DNA of 64,000 bases, taken from Nocardia vinacea. Lineage in GTDB: Bacteria; Actinomycetota; Actinomycetes; Mycobacteriales; Mycobacteriaceae. The notes beneath the pieces were generated by a model. It worked only from the letters and a program-made list of their open reading frames with translations. It was not told the origin of the DNA and did no database searches. The position numbers and the translations under genes are program-made. Below are positions 52,655 to 61,973 of the stretch, in pieces; position 1 is the stretch's first letter, and each line of letters opens with the position of its first letter. Where the stretch lies: NCBI RefSeq assembly GCF_035920345.1, contig NZ_CP109149.1:2976001-3040000 (forward strand), in the 5' to 3' direction.

Positions 52655-54951
52655 CGGCCGCTGCCGCCGCCGATCTCGTGACCGAGTTCGCCAGCCAACT
52701 TCTTCAGCAGATCGATCGCCGCGTCGGCGATCACGGTGCCCGGCGGGAAGATCGCGGCCGCACCCGCCGCGTACAGCTCCTCGAAGTCATCGGGCGGGAT
52801 GACGCCGCCGACGATGACCATGATGTCGGGTCGCCCGACATCGGCCAGTGCCTGCCGCAGGGCGGGCACCAGCGTGAGGTGGCCGGCCGCCAGCGAGGAC
52901 ACACCGACGACGTGCACGTCGTTATCGGCCGCCTGCTGCGCCACCTCTTCCGGGGTCTGGAACAGCGGGCCCACATCGACGTCGAAGCCGAGGTCGGCGA
53001 AGGCCGTGGCGATCACCTTCTGACCTCGGTCGTGCCCGTCCTGGCCCATCTTGGCGACCAGGATGCGCGGGCGCCGCCCCTCCGCCTCGGCGAATTCCTC
53101 GACGAGTTCGATCGCCTTGCTGATATTGGTCACGTTCCCGGCCTCGTCGCGGTACACACCGGAGAGCGTACGGATCTCGGCCTGGTGGCGGCCGTACACC
53201 TTTTCCAGCGCATCGGAGATCTCACCGACGGTGGCCTTGGCGCGCGCGGCATTGATGGCAAGCGCGAGCAGGTTGTTCTCCATGCCACCCTCCGAAGAGG
53301 CTGCCGCACGGGACAATTCGGCCAGCGCCCGTTCCACCTCGGCCGAATCGCGTTCGGCGCGAAGCCGGTTCAGCTTCTCGATCTGTTCGGCGCGCACCCG
53401 CGAATTCTCGACCTTGAGGACCTCGACCTGCTGATCCTCTTCGACCTGGTACTTGTTCACGCCGATCACCGGCTGCTGACCGGTATCGATGCGCGCCTGC
53501 GTGCGGGCGGCCGCCTCCTCGATGCGCAGCTTCGGGATGCCCTCGCCGATCGCCTGCGCCATACCGCCGTGCGCTTCGACCTCGGCGATATGCGCGCGGG
53601 CACGGTTGGCCAGCTGGTGGGTGAGCCATTCCACGTAGTACGAACCGCCCCAAGGGTCGATCGGGCGCGTGGTGTTGGACTCCTGCTGAATCAGCAGCTG
53701 GGTATTGCGGGCGATGCGCGCGGAGAAGTCCGTCGGCAGGGCCAGCGCCTCGTCGAGGGCATTGGTGTGCAGCGACTGAGTGTGGCCCTGGGTCGCGGCC
53801 ATCGCCTCGATGCAGGTACGCGCCACATTGTTGTAGGCGTCCTGCGCGGTCAGCGACCAACCCGAGGTCTGCGAATGCGTCCGCAGCGACAGCGATTTCG
53901 CGCTCTTCGGCTCGAACTTCGCGACCAGCTCACTCCAGAGCAGCCGTCCCGCACGGAGTTTGGCGACCTCCATGAAGAAGTTCATGCCGATGGCCCAGAA
54001 GAACGACAGTCGCGGCGCGAACTTGTCGACCTCCATGCCCGCGGCGATACCCGCACGAATGTACTCGACGCCGTCGGCGAGGGTGTAGGCCAATTCCAGA
54101 TCGGCCGTGGCTCCGGCCTCCTGGATGTGGTAGCCGGAGATGGAGATCGAGTTGAACTTCGGCATCTTCGCGCTGGTGTAGGCAAAGATATCGGAGATGA
54201 TCCGCATCGAGGGCTTGGGCGGGTAGATGTAGGTATTGCGGACCATGAACTCCTTCAGAATGTCGTTCTGAATGGTTCCGGCCAGCTGTTCCGGTGCGAC
54301 GCCCTGCTCCTCGGCCGCGACCACGTACAGCGCGAGGATCGGCAGCACCGCACCGTTCATGGTCATCGACACCGAGACCTGATCCAGCGGGATGTGGTCG
54401 AAGAGCTGACGCATGTCGAGGATGGAATCAATGGCCACACCGGCCATCCCGACGTCACCCTGGACGCGCGGGTGATCGGAGTCGTAGCCGCGGTGGGTGG
54501 CCAGGTCGAAGGCGACCGACAGACCCTTCTGTCCCGCCTGCAGATTGCGGCGGTAGAAGGCATTCGAATCCGCGGCGGTGGAGAAGCCCGCGTACTGGCG
54601 AATGGTCCACGGCTGGTTCACATACATCGTCGGGTACGGACCGCGCAGGAACGGCGCGATGCCCGGCACGCTGTCGAGCGGATATCCTTCGTCCGCGATG
54701 GCATCGCGATCGGCCTTGGTGAAAACCGGTGGCACGTCGATACCTTCGGGCGTCGACCACACCAGCTGTTCGGGGGTGTAGTTGTTCGCCTCGGCGGCGG
54801 CGCGCACGTAGGCGTCGACCTGCGCGGAGTCGACGTCGGCGGGTTCGGCCGGACGTTCGGACAGCGGCACCTCGGCGAAACTACCGATCCGGTGCTCGAT
54901 GCCGCCCGGCTCGTCGATTTCGCCCGGCTTGTCGATATGACTCAATGTCAT
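52651..54951 (-). CDS. mutB: Methylmalonyl-CoA mutase large (alpha) subunit
   Basis: ATG 54951, overlapping the mutA stop by one base, gives 766 residues. The substrate-binding barrel contains [35 protein letters not shown] and [20 protein letters not shown]. The C-terminal cobalamin domain has the base-off motif DGHDRG (His ~640) with [14 protein letters not shown] and [10 protein letters not shown]. With MutA it converts (R)-methylmalonyl-CoA to succinyl-CoA, the end of propionyl-CoA breakdown from odd-chain lipids, sterols and branched amino acids. Confidence 0.96.
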   Translation of the reverse strand: MTLSHIDKPGEIDEPGGIEHRIGSFAEVPLSERPAEPADVDSAQVDAYVRAAAEANNYTPEQLVWSTPEGIDVPPVFTKADRDAIADEGYPLDSVPGIAPFLRGPYPTMYVNQPWTIRQYAGFSTAADSNAFYRRNLQAGQKGLSVAFDLATHRGYDSDHPRVQGDVGMAGVAIDSILDMRQLFDHIPLDQVSVSMTMNGAVLPILALYVVAAEEQGVAPEQLAGTIQNDILKEFMVRNTYIYPPKPSMRIISDIFAYTSAKMPKFNSISISGYHIQEAGATADLELAYTLADGVEYIRAGIAAGMEVDKFAPRLSFFWAIGMNFFMEVAKLRAGRLLWSELVAKFEPKSAKSLSLRTHSQTSGWSLTAQDAYNNVARTCIEAMAATQGHTQSLHTNALDEALALPTDFSARIARNTQLLIQQESNTTRPIDPWGGSYYVEWLTHQLANRARAHIAEVEAHGGMAQAIGEGIPKLRIEEAAARTQARIDTGQQPVIGVNKYQVEEDQQVEVLKVENSRVRAEQIEKLNRLRAERDSAEVERALAELSRAAASSEGGMENNLLALAINAARAKATVGEISDALEKVYGRHQAEIRTLSGVYRDEAGNVTNISKAIELVEEFAEAEGRRPRILVAKMGQDGHDRGQKVIATAFADLGFDVDVGPLFQTPEEVAQQAADNDVHVVGVSSLAAGHLTLVPALRQALADVGRPDIMVIVGGVIPPDDFEELYAAGAAAIFPPGTVIADAAIDLLKKLAGELGHEIGGGSGR

Positions 54952-56798
54952 CAGGCTCCCACCTTCTCCAGCAGGTCGGACAGTGCGGCCACCGCATCGA
55001 TGCGGGCCGCGAGATAACCGTCGGGGCGCTGCGCGCCGCTCAGGTCGGCGACGGCCCTTTCCGCACCGGCCAGCAGCACCGTCTCGATTCCGGCGGCCCG
55101 CAACTGCTCGGCAGCCGGGCCCGCCTGCTCGGCGTAACGCTTGTCCGAACCACATAATACGGCGATCGTGGCACCGGATTCGGTTGCCGCCGTACCGATT
55201 CCGGTCACCTCCAGGGGACCGGGGTTGATCGACTCGATGCCGCCCGAGGCCAGCAGGTTCGCGATGAAGGTGACCCGAACATTGTGTTCGGCCACCGTCC
55301 CGAGCGGCACCAGCAGCGCACGCGGTCGAGCACCATTGGCCGCGAGGTAGGCATCCGAGCGGTTGCGCAGCGCCTCGAAGGCGGCACCGTAGCGAACCAC
55401 CTGTCCGGGCCGGCGCGCGGCCTCGGACAGCGGCTGCTCGGCGAGGTTCGGGAATTCGTTGACACCGGTGACCGCCGTCTTACGGTGTGCCACATCGGCA
55501 TCCCGGGCCGACCTGGTCACGGCGATCCGCTCGGCGAGCAGGCCGGAGTCCAGTGCGGCCAGGTAACCGCCCGCGGCCTCGAGCTCCTGCATGAACTCCC
55601 ATGCCTTGGCGGCGAGTGCGGCGGTGAGATCCTCGACGTACCAGGAACCGGCGCCCGGATCCTGCACATGACCGAGATGCGACTCCTCGAGCAGCAGCAG
55701 CTGGGTATTGCGAGCCATGCGGTCGGCGAACGACTTCGAGACGCCGAGTTCACCGGGCGGCAACGCCGAATCGAAGGACAGCACCGTAACCGTTTCCGCG
55801 CCACCGACTCCCGCGCCGAAGGCCGCGAGGGTGGTGCGCAGCATATTCACCCACGGGTCACGCTGGGTCATCATCGCCGCGGAGGTCACCGCATGCTGCG
55901 GCGCATCACCGAATGCGGGTGCGCCGCACACATGCGCGACACGGGCCCAGAGCTGGCGGGCCGCACGGAATTTCGCGATAGTGGCGAACTGGTCGTCGGT
56001 CGCGGCGAAGCGAAACTCCAACTGCTCGAAGGCATCCGCGATGTCCTGACCGGCTTCGGCGAGTGCCCGCAGGTAGGCCAGGCCGGCGGCCACCGCCGCA
56101 CCGAGCTCCTGCGCGTCCGAGGCACCCACATCGTGAAAGACGGTGCCGTCCACCGTGATAGCGCGCACCGTCTCAGGACGCTGCACCGCCTCACCGGCCA
56201 GGGCGATGGCCTCCGCCAGTTCGATATCGGCGGTACCGGCGAAGCGACTGGTGAGCGGGGCCGCGCCCAGCGCGACTCGAATTTCGGTCCGGTCCGCCAC
56301 CTGGTAATCGTCGAGCTGCGCGAAGACTTGTTGTGCCGCTGCGGAAACCGCGTCACCTGCGGCGAGTGTCAGCGGCGCCAGTTCGAACAGCAGACCCGAC
56401 AGCGCCGCGGGCAGTTCGGCCACCGGCACACCGCGCTCGCCCGCGCCGAGCCACAGTGCACTGATCCCGTTCTCCAGCGCGGCCAGGATCTCGCGATTCG
56501 CCGCGGCGCCGTCGGCCGCGCCGATGAAGGCGCTGACATACCAGCCGCGATGCACATCCCTGGTGGCGTCGCGGCCACGGACGAAGGGATATTCGCCCGG
56601 CAACGGCAGTTCGGGCCGCTCATCCCCGCGGGTGTACAGCGGGGCGATGGTCAGACCGTCGTAGGTCTGTTCCTCGAGCAGCTTTTCTGGCTCCTCCGGA
56701 AGTTCGGCGACGTCGACCCTGCGGGCCTTCGCCAGTACCCCCGCCACGCCCTTGCGCCATGCGGCGTAATCGGGCACCGGCTCTGAAGCAATCGGCAT
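54951..56798 (-). CDS. mutA: Methylmalonyl-CoA mutase small (beta) subunit
   Basis: ATG 56798 after AGAGGAA gives 615 residues, the usual MutA length. It parallels MutB ([20 protein letters not shown], then [20 protein letters not shown]) but the C-terminal B12-like domain lacks the DxHxxG motif ([12 protein letters not shown]), as expected for the non-catalytic subunit. It is first in the mutA-mutB-meaB operon. The 174-base gap before the next gene should hold the promoter; no cobalamin riboswitch was recognised there. Confidence 0.95.
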   Translation of the reverse strand: MPIASEPVPDYAAWRKGVAGVLAKARRVDVAELPEEPEKLLEEQTYDGLTIAPLYTRGDERPELPLPGEYPFVRGRDATRDVHRGWYVSAFIGAADGAAANREILAALENGISALWLGAGERGVPVAELPAALSGLLFELAPLTLAAGDAVSAAAQQVFAQLDDYQVADRTEIRVALGAAPLTSRFAGTADIELAEAIALAGEAVQRPETVRAITVDGTVFHDVGASDAQELGAAVAAGLAYLRALAEAGQDIADAFEQLEFRFAATDDQFATIAKFRAARQLWARVAHVCGAPAFGDAPQHAVTSAAMMTQRDPWVNMLRTTLAAFGAGVGGAETVTVLSFDSALPPGELGVSKSFADRMARNTQLLLLEESHLGHVQDPGAGSWYVEDLTAALAAKAWEFMQELEAAGGYLAALDSGLLAERIAVTRSARDADVAHRKTAVTGVNEFPNLAEQPLSEAARRPGQVVRYGAAFEALRNRSDAYLAANGARPRALLVPLGTVAEHNVRVTFIANLLASGGIESINPGPLEVTGIGTAATESGATIAVLCGSDKRYAEQAGPAAEQLRAAGIETVLLAGAERAVADLSGAQRPDGYLAARIDAVAALSDLLEKVGA

Positions 56799-56972
56799 AG
56801 CTGCTGTTCCTCTTCTCCTCGACGCACACATCGCGTGCGCCCGAAACCGTTGCATTCGCCCAGCTCAGCGAGCACATCGGTTAACGAGCATTCGTCCCGT
56901 TTCCTTCGATGCTAGCGGCAGCTCCGCGGCCGGTTGACCGTGGCCGCCACTACCAACCGGTAACCTTGCCCG

Positions 56973-57656
56973 GTGCTCAGGCTCATCCGTGACCCACGCA
57001 TCCTCGCCCTGCTCGTCGGTGGCGCGGCGCTGTTCACCGCCGCCATACTGGTCCCACTACCGACACCGCAGCAGATGCAGGACTGGGCCACCTCGATCGG
57101 CCCGATCTTCCCACTGCTGTTCTTCGTGGTCCATGCGCTGGTCACGGTGGCCCCGGTCCCGCGGACCGTGCTGACGGTGAGCGCGGGCGTTCTGTTCGGC
57201 CCCGCGCTCGGCATCGTTCTGGCCGCCTCGGCGACCACGGTCAGCGCCGCACTGGCGATTCTGCTCGTCCGCGCGCTGGATCGCGATCGAGTGGCCGCCC
57301 ACCTCACCCATCCGGCGGTCCGGTCCATCGATGAACGCCTCGAACGCCGCGGCTGGCTCGCAGTCGGCTCGCTACGCCTGATCGCCTTCGCCCCGTTCTC
57401 GGTGATCAACTACTGCTGCGCCCTCTCCTCGATCCGCTTCTGGCCCTACCTGATCGCTACCGTCATCGGCATCCTCCCGGGGACCATCGGCACTGTCATC
57501 CTGGGCGATGCCCTCACCGGCCGTACCCACCCCGGCATGCTCGTAGTCTCCGGGGCGCTCATCGCCATCGGCATCATCGGTTTGATCATCGATGCGCGCT
57601 GGACGCAAACCCACGAGCCGGATCTCGAGACCACCCCGGTCACCGTGACCGACTGA
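56973..57656 (+). CDS. TVP38/TMEM64 (DedA-like) membrane protein
   Basis: A protein of 227 residues with about five hydrophobic segments. VVHALVTVAPVPRTVLTVSA, GVLFGPALGIVLAASATTVS and RLIAFAPFSVINYCCALSSI with the re-entrant-loop glycine and proline pattern mark the VTT domain. These proteins are thought to be lipid scramblases or transporters. It is divergent from mutA. Confidence 0.88.
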   Translation: MLRLIRDPRILALLVGGAALFTAAILVPLPTPQQMQDWATSIGPIFPLLFFVVHALVTVAPVPRTVLTVSAGVLFGPALGIVLAASATTVSAALAILLVRALDRDRVAAHLTHPAVRSIDERLERRGWLAVGSLRLIAFAPFSVINYCCALSSIRFWPYLIATVIGILPGTIGTVILGDALTGRTHPGMLVVSGALIAIGIIGLIIDARWTQTHEPDLETTPVTVTD

Positions 57657-57768
57657 CGCCCCAGCGTGCCGGGCGGTGTATGCACGCCTTGCGTCGATTC
57701 CGGTTTGCGGTTGCGCGCGGATGGCTAACCCGCAACAGCAACGACCGCTCGAAGGGAGGTGACGAACG

Positions 57769-57879
57769 ATGGTGGTACACGCAGTCGAACCAGGGCCGAA
57801 TGGCAATAACCACGACAACTGGAATCAAGACCCCCGCGAAGATCTAGCCGACGACGTCATCCGACCGTGGGGCCGATGA
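57769..57879 (+). CDS. 36-residue microprotein with perfect ribosome binding site
   Basis: ATG 57769 is preceded by AAGGGAGGTGA at optimal spacing. The peptide is MVVHAVEPGPNGNNHDNWNQ followed by DPREDLADDVIRPWGR: acidic, rich in Asn and Asp, with two Trp, no Cys and no hydrophobic segment. It is not recognised. It lies 112 bases after the TVP38 gene and ends 9 bases before the convergent protease gene. The strong translation signal makes it likely to be real; no modification enzyme is adjacent, so a RiPP role is unsupported. Confidence 0.55.
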   Translation: MVVHAVEPGPNGNNHDNWNQDPREDLADDVIRPWGR

Positions 57880-57888
57880 CAACCTGAG

Positions 57889-58884
57889 CTAATCCACGGT
57901 CAACTCGATCGGGATGGCGAAGACATCGACCATCGCGCCATTGCGCAATACCGTCACCGGCATCGAGACCCCGATGGCGTCGCCGAAGAGTTGGCGTTGG
58001 ATGCCCTGGGCGTCGGTCACTTCGGAGCGGGCGACGCTGAGTACGAGGTCGCCGCGGCGCAGCCCCGCGTGATCGGCGGGGCCGCCGCGGACGACTTCGA
58101 CGATGCGGACACCGGCATGTTGGCCGGTCCGGGCGGCGACGGATGCGGGCAGTGGGGCCGGAACACCGACCAGGCCGAGATAGGCGCGGCGCACGCGGCC
58201 GTCTTTCAGCAGGGTGCTGATGATGCGGCGAGTGGTGGCATTGATCGGGATCGCGAGACCGAGTCCGACGCCCGCGACCGCCGTGTTGATACCGACCACC
58301 CGCCCCGATGAATTTGCAAGTGCACCACCGGAATTGCCCGGATTCAGGGCGGCATCGGTCTGGATCACGTCTTCGATCACCCGACCGGCCCGGCGGGAGG
58401 CGACTGGGACAGCTCGCCCCAGCGCGCTCACCACGCCCGCGGTCACGGAGCCCGCCAACCCCAGCGGACTCCCGACCGCCACCACCAATTGGCCGACCAC
58501 CAGCTTGTCCGCATCGCCGAGCACCACCGCACCCGGCGCACCGGCGCGGGCACGCAGCACCGCGAGATCGGAGAGCGGATCGATGCCGACGACGTCGACG
58601 CGTGACTCCACACCGTCCGCGAACACCACATCGCCGCTACTCGCCGAGCCGACCACATGCGCGTTGGTCAGCAGGAATCCGTCATCGGTGAAGACCACCG
58701 CGGATCCGCTCCCCCGCCGGGTTCGCATGCTCGCCACATGCGGTGTGACCGACGCCGCGACGGCGATGACCGACCGCGAGTACGCGTCCATCGCCGATTC
58801 GTCCAGATCGTGTTGCCTCGTGGCGTCTTCCGGACCCGACAACGGGATCGACTCGTCGTCCACGCTGACCACCATCCTGCTCAT
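57889..58884 (-). CDS. HtrA-like trypsin-PDZ protease without membrane anchor
   Basis: ATG 58884 gives 331 residues. Triad: His in LLTNAHVVG, Asp in DPLSDLAVLR, Ser in LNPGNSGGAL; a PDZ domain follows (~240-325: VRGGPADHAGLRRGDLVLSV). No signal peptide or transmembrane helix precedes the protease, unlike the usual envelope-bound HtrA/DegP of actinobacteria, so it is probably cytosolic. ATG 58875 is an equally possible start. It is convergent with the microprotein. Confidence 0.88.
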   Translation of the reverse strand: MSRMVVSVDDESIPLSGPEDATRQHDLDESAMDAYSRSVIAVAASVTPHVASMRTRRGSGSAVVFTDDGFLLTNAHVVGSASSGDVVFADGVESRVDVVGIDPLSDLAVLRARAGAPGAVVLGDADKLVVGQLVVAVGSPLGLAGSVTAGVVSALGRAVPVASRRAGRVIEDVIQTDAALNPGNSGGALANSSGRVVGINTAVAGVGLGLAIPINATTRRIISTLLKDGRVRRAYLGLVGVPAPLPASVAARTGQHAGVRIVEVVRGGPADHAGLRRGDLVLSVARSEVTDAQGIQRQLFGDAIGVSMPVTVLRNGAMVDVFAIPIELTVD

Positions 58885-59237
58885 CGGGCGCACTCGATAT
58901 CTAGGCCGCCCTCTCCAGCATCCTCCGTCAAGCGGTCCGGTGCAGCGTGTTCGCCACAGGCGCAACCGGATTCATCCGACGTTCACCAACGCCCGCCGAT
59001 CCGGCGCGAGACACCGCGTTCATACCAATCCGCGCATCAAGTCTTGCCTCAACCGTCTGGGACAGTAGAGCGCTCGCGCCCCGCCGCCGCGCAGCACCTG
59101 CCCGGCCATCGCCCGGCCGAGCTGGTGCGCGCGAACCACGCGGTTGGTGGAGATTCGGTCGGGCACACCCATGGTGGTTGCCGCCCGAGCGCGATGTCAA
59201 CGGGCCCGGAAATCCCCTGTCCCGGCCCGGGATTCGA
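58885..59237. other. Intergenic stretch without a supported gene
   Basis: About 350 bases between two minus-strand genes. Short frames on both strands lack conserved motifs and ribosome binding sites. The region must hold the promoter of the protease gene; no repeats, tRNA or terminator were found. Confidence 0.5.
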
Positions 59238-59603
59238 CTACGCGCCCGGCACTCGATCCAGGAAGCCGTGCACACCGATGATCCGGCCGTCCTCGGCGAG
59301 GGTGATCACATCGGTCCCGGCGACCGGTGCGCTCCCGTCGGCCGAAACCAGCTCCCAGGAGAACCGGGCGGTGCTGTGGTGCCCGTCGACGGCACCGAGC
59401 TGCCGGAATTCGAAGCCGGGGAACTGCTGGTGCACGCCTCCGATGGCCGCGGTCAGTTGCTCGTGTCCGGCGACATCGGCCAGCGGATCGGTGTAGAAAC
59501 CGTCCTCGCGCCAGGCCGCGGCCACCGCCTTCGCGCGCACCTCGTCATCGGTGGCATTCCATGCCGTGAAGTAGCGCCGCACCGCATCCTCGTACTGAGA
59601 CAT
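59238..59603 (-). CDS. SnoaL-like/NTF2-fold protein
   Basis: ATG 59603 after AGAGGATGA gives 121 residues: MSQYEDAVRRYFTAWNATDD, AAWREDGFYTDPLADVAGHE, VDGHHSTARFSWEL and VITLAEDGRIIGVHGFLD. This is the cone-shaped NTF2 fold of SnoaL-type proteins, which includes isomerases, cyclases and non-enzymatic members. No neighbouring pathway indicates its ligand. Confidence 0.85.
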   Translation of the reverse strand: MSQYEDAVRRYFTAWNATDDEVRAKAVAAAWREDGFYTDPLADVAGHEQLTAAIGGVHQQFPGFEFRQLGAVDGHHSTARFSWELVSADGSAPVAGTDVITLAEDGRIIGVHGFLDRVPGA

Positions 59604-59637
59604 AGCGAATCATCCTCTGCTGGAAGGTATTTCGGTC

Positions 59638-59657
59638 CCGCCGGAAAGCTCCGGCGG
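59638..59657. terminator. Perfect hairpin between minus-strand genes
   Basis: CCGCCGGA-AAGC-TCCGGCGG is an eight-base perfect stem with a four-base loop, 55 bases beyond the stop of the gene ending at 59713 and before the NTF2-fold gene. It probably terminates the former. Confidence 0.55.
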
Positions 59658-59712
59658 ATACCTCAACCTTGCCCGCTGCCGATCACGGAGTCGATTACGC
59701 GCGAGGTAAGGA

Positions 59713-60105
59713 TCAGCGCGCGAACCACCGCGGCCACTGATGGCCGCGCTCCCACACCGTGTCCCCGGCGACCACGACCAGATCGCAGATCTCGGTGACC
59801 GCGCGACGCGACGCCCAGATGTGCTCTCTGCTCGGCACGATGACCGCATGCGCACCGCAGCGCACGATGGCCGCGAGCAGGCGGGCGACCGGATCGCCCT
59901 GCGGACCCACCTTCATCGAGACCAGCTCGTATCCCATTCGAGCCGCGCAGCAGCGGGTGGCCCGCAGATCGTGATCCACCATGGATCCCGAAATATCCCA
60001 CCGCACGAACCCGATCGCCCACGGTTTGATCGCCACCCCGTTGCCAAGTGACCCCGTTTCGCTTGCCAACCGCCCGACAACCTCCCATGGTTCCGACCCG
60101 CTCAT
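59713..60105 (-). CDS. Hypothetical protein with resolvase-like layout
   Basis: ATG 60105 gives 130 residues; the frame is open further upstream to 60243. The central part WAIGFVRWDISGSMVDHDLR, then AARMGYELVSMKVGPQGDP and IVRCGAHAVIVPSREHIW follows the same order as the 108-residue protein at 37696 (start strand, helix, GYEL strand, long helix, AHAVI strand). No catalytic serine is present. The function is unknown. It may be a Nocardia-type family of non-catalytic resolvase-fold proteins. Confidence 0.6.
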   Translation of the reverse strand: MSGSEPWEVVGRLASETGSLGNGVAIKPWAIGFVRWDISGSMVDHDLRATRCCAARMGYELVSMKVGPQGDPVARLLAAIVRCGAHAVIVPSREHIWASRRAVTEICDLVVVAGDTVWERGHQWPRWFAR

Positions 60106-60269
60106 GTCACCAACCCTGTCTGCCAGCACCCACCCTGAACGGTAGAAAATCGGCCGGGCGCGGCACCATGGTTTTGCGGGGATTTGCGGAAATTGTTGAC
60201 CCATATGGCGCTGACCGGTGACGATTATGTGCAGCCAGCGCAATACCCACGCGAGACGAGGCCACTCTG

Positions 60270-60587
60270 ATGCGTATACAACTGCTCGGCGGACCCACCA
60301 ACAACACCGGCTCGCCCCGGCTGTGGATCGATGAGGATCGACATCTATATCTCGTGCAGGGGTACCGGGTGGCCCATGACGCGAACCGCGTCGAAATACC
60401 GCATATGCTGCTCGGCTGGCTGCAGCCAGGCACGTACATCGGCGCTCCGCTGCTCGATTCCGGGCACGGTTCCTTCACCCTCGCCGGACAGCCGATCACC
60501 GATCCGGATGCCTTGGCGCATATGCGGATTCCCGAGCACGAAACCGCGGTCGCGGTCCCGGTCGGACAGAGCCCGTGGGAATGGTAA
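60270..60587 (+). CDS. Small hypothetical protein upstream of DUF6879 gene
   Basis: A protein of 105 residues, MRIQLLGGPTNNTGSPRLWI, then YLVQGYRVAHDANRVEIPHM, ending in ETAVAVPVGQSPWEW. It is soluble and not recognised by motif, but the regular codon use and the 4-base gap to the next gene support it. The position before a DUF6879 gene and an XRE regulator suggests a three-gene unit of the kind common in actinomycetes. Confidence 0.75.
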   Translation: MRIQLLGGPTNNTGSPRLWIDEDRHLYLVQGYRVAHDANRVEIPHMLLGWLQPGTYIGAPLLDSGHGSFTLAGQPITDPDALAHMRIPEHETAVAVPVGQSPWEW

Positions 60588-60591
60588 TGCA

Positions 60592-61137
60592 ATGCTCTTC
60601 TTCAGCATCGAGGAAACCAACGATCTCATTCGCGAAACCCGAAGCGACGCTTTCCATCTCGAGGTATCCGATGATCACTCCCAGGTCTCCGACGAGACCG
60701 AACCGATGCGCCGCGTGCTCGCGGGCCTACCGCCGTTCGAGGAGGAGTCCTATCCGCCGTCGTGGCGGGCCTGGGAGGAGCTCACCAGCGAGGTCGCCGG
60801 ACGCGGTGTGCCGATCCGGCGCGTACGGGTGGTCTCGGAGCCGCTCACCGAATACGTGCGATTCCTGCACGCACTCACCGATCGCAACCAGCGCTACGGC
60901 GAGGACATCCGCTGGCTGCCAAGGCATCTCGCCGATCCCTCGGAATACACCGATGACGAATGGTGGCTACTCGACGAGACGGTCGCCTTTACCATCTTCA
61001 CCAAGACCGGCGATCTGGCGGGGGCCGCGGTGACCACCGACCCCGTGCTGGTCGCACGCTGCACGACAGTACGAGATACACTGTGGAACAAAGCAATTCC
61101 GCACCACGACTATATGCCCGGCGGGCGGAGTGGATGA
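60592..61137 (+). CDS. DUF6879-family protein
   Basis: A protein of 181 residues: FFSIEETNDLIRETRSDAFH, AWEELTSEVAGRGVPIRRVR, VVSEPLTEYVRFLHALTDRN and LLDETVAFTIFTKTGDLAGA are diagnostic for DUF6879. These proteins almost always sit next to XRE/DUF5753 regulators. The role is undefined; partner or effector of the regulator is the common proposal. The stop overlaps the next ATG (ATGA). Confidence 0.85.
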   Translation: MLFFSIEETNDLIRETRSDAFHLEVSDDHSQVSDETEPMRRVLAGLPPFEEESYPPSWRAWEELTSEVAGRGVPIRRVRVVSEPLTEYVRFLHALTDRNQRYGEDIRWLPRHLADPSEYTDDEWWLLDETVAFTIFTKTGDLAGAAVTTDPVLVARCTTVRDTLWNKAIPHHDYMPGGRSG

Positions 61138-61973
61138 CCGGTGTCGAGCAGTCCCGGCAAGCCTTCGGGGCACGCTTACGTGAACTGCGCAAGGCCGCAC
61201 ATCTGACCGGTGTGCAGCTCGCCGCCGACGCGGGCTGGCATTCGGCCAAGGTGTCGCGCATCGAACACGGTAAACAGACGCCGAGCGATAGCGATCTTGC
61301 CGAATGGTGCAGACTGTGCGGCGCCGAACTGCTGCTGCCGGATCTGCGAGCGGCACTGGCGAATATCGAGGCGCTCTGGCAGGAGTGGCGGCGCATCGCC
61401 GCGACCGGACATGCCCAGCAGCAGCGCCGCCGCATCGAGTTGGAGGCGCGCGCCACCACCATCCGCAATTTCGAGAACGCGGTCGTCCCCGGCCTGTTGC
61501 AGACCGAACCCTATGCCAGAGCCGTGCTGGAGACATGTATCGACTTCGTCGGCGGTATCGACGATATCGATCGCGCGGTGGCGGCGCGGATCGCGCGCCA
61601 ACGGATTCTGCACCACGGCACCCATCGGATCAGCATCCTGTTGGCCGAACAGGCGCTCTACACCACGGTCGGCGATAACGAGGTGATGGCCGGTCAGCTC
61701 GAACGTCTCATCGATGTGATGCCGCTGCCCCGGCTCGCGCTCGGCATCATTCCGCGGACGGCCGATTTCCTTTACACCACAACATGTTTCGTACTGCTCG
61801 ACAAACGCATCGCGGAGGTCGAGACCATCTCGGCGGGTCTCACCATCACGCAGCCACGGGAACTCGCGTACTACGAGAAGACCTGGGCGGCGCTGCACCG
61901 GCAGGCTCGGTACGGCGAAGCCGCCCGAGCCATAATCACCGATGCGCTGAAGCTGAGGTTGACGCAGCTGTAG
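61134..61973 (+). CDS. XRE-family regulator with DUF5753 domain
   Basis: A protein of 279 residues. The N-terminal helix-turn-helix is FGARLRELRKAAHLTGVQLA, then AGWHSAKVSRIEHGKQTPSD. The DUF5753 domain (~95-275) has IRNFENAVVPGLLQTEPYAR, ILLAEQALYTTVG and TAEVE-like VETISAGLTITQP segments. Related WhiJ-type regulators in Streptomyces control development together with small acidic partners. It is coupled to DUF6879. Confidence 0.9.
   Translation: MTGVEQSRQAFGARLRELRKAAHLTGVQLAADAGWHSAKVSRIEHGKQTPSDSDLAEWCRLCGAELLLPDLRAALANIEALWQEWRRIAATGHAQQQRRRIELEARATTIRNFENAVVPGLLQTEPYARAVLETCIDFVGGIDDIDRAVAARIARQRILHHGTHRISILLAEQALYTTVGDNEVMAGQLERLIDVMPLPRLALGIIPRTADFLYTTTCFVLLDKRIAEVETISAGLTITQPRELAYYEKTWAALHRQARYGEAARAIITDALKLRLTQL

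Noticed and set aside
52642..56786. Very long open frames on the plus strand opposite mutB and mutA
   Set aside because: Composition is the mirror of the mutase genes with Arg/Gly-rich low-information protein and no domains; typical antisense openness of high-GC DNA.
56799..56972. Cobalamin riboswitch upstream of mutA
   Set aside because: No B12-box-like sequence or conserved cobalamin core was recognised in the 174-base gap.
57769..57879. RiPP precursor peptide
   Set aside because: No cyclase, dehydratase, radical SAM or peptidase partner is adjacent and the peptide has no Cys or clear leader/core division.
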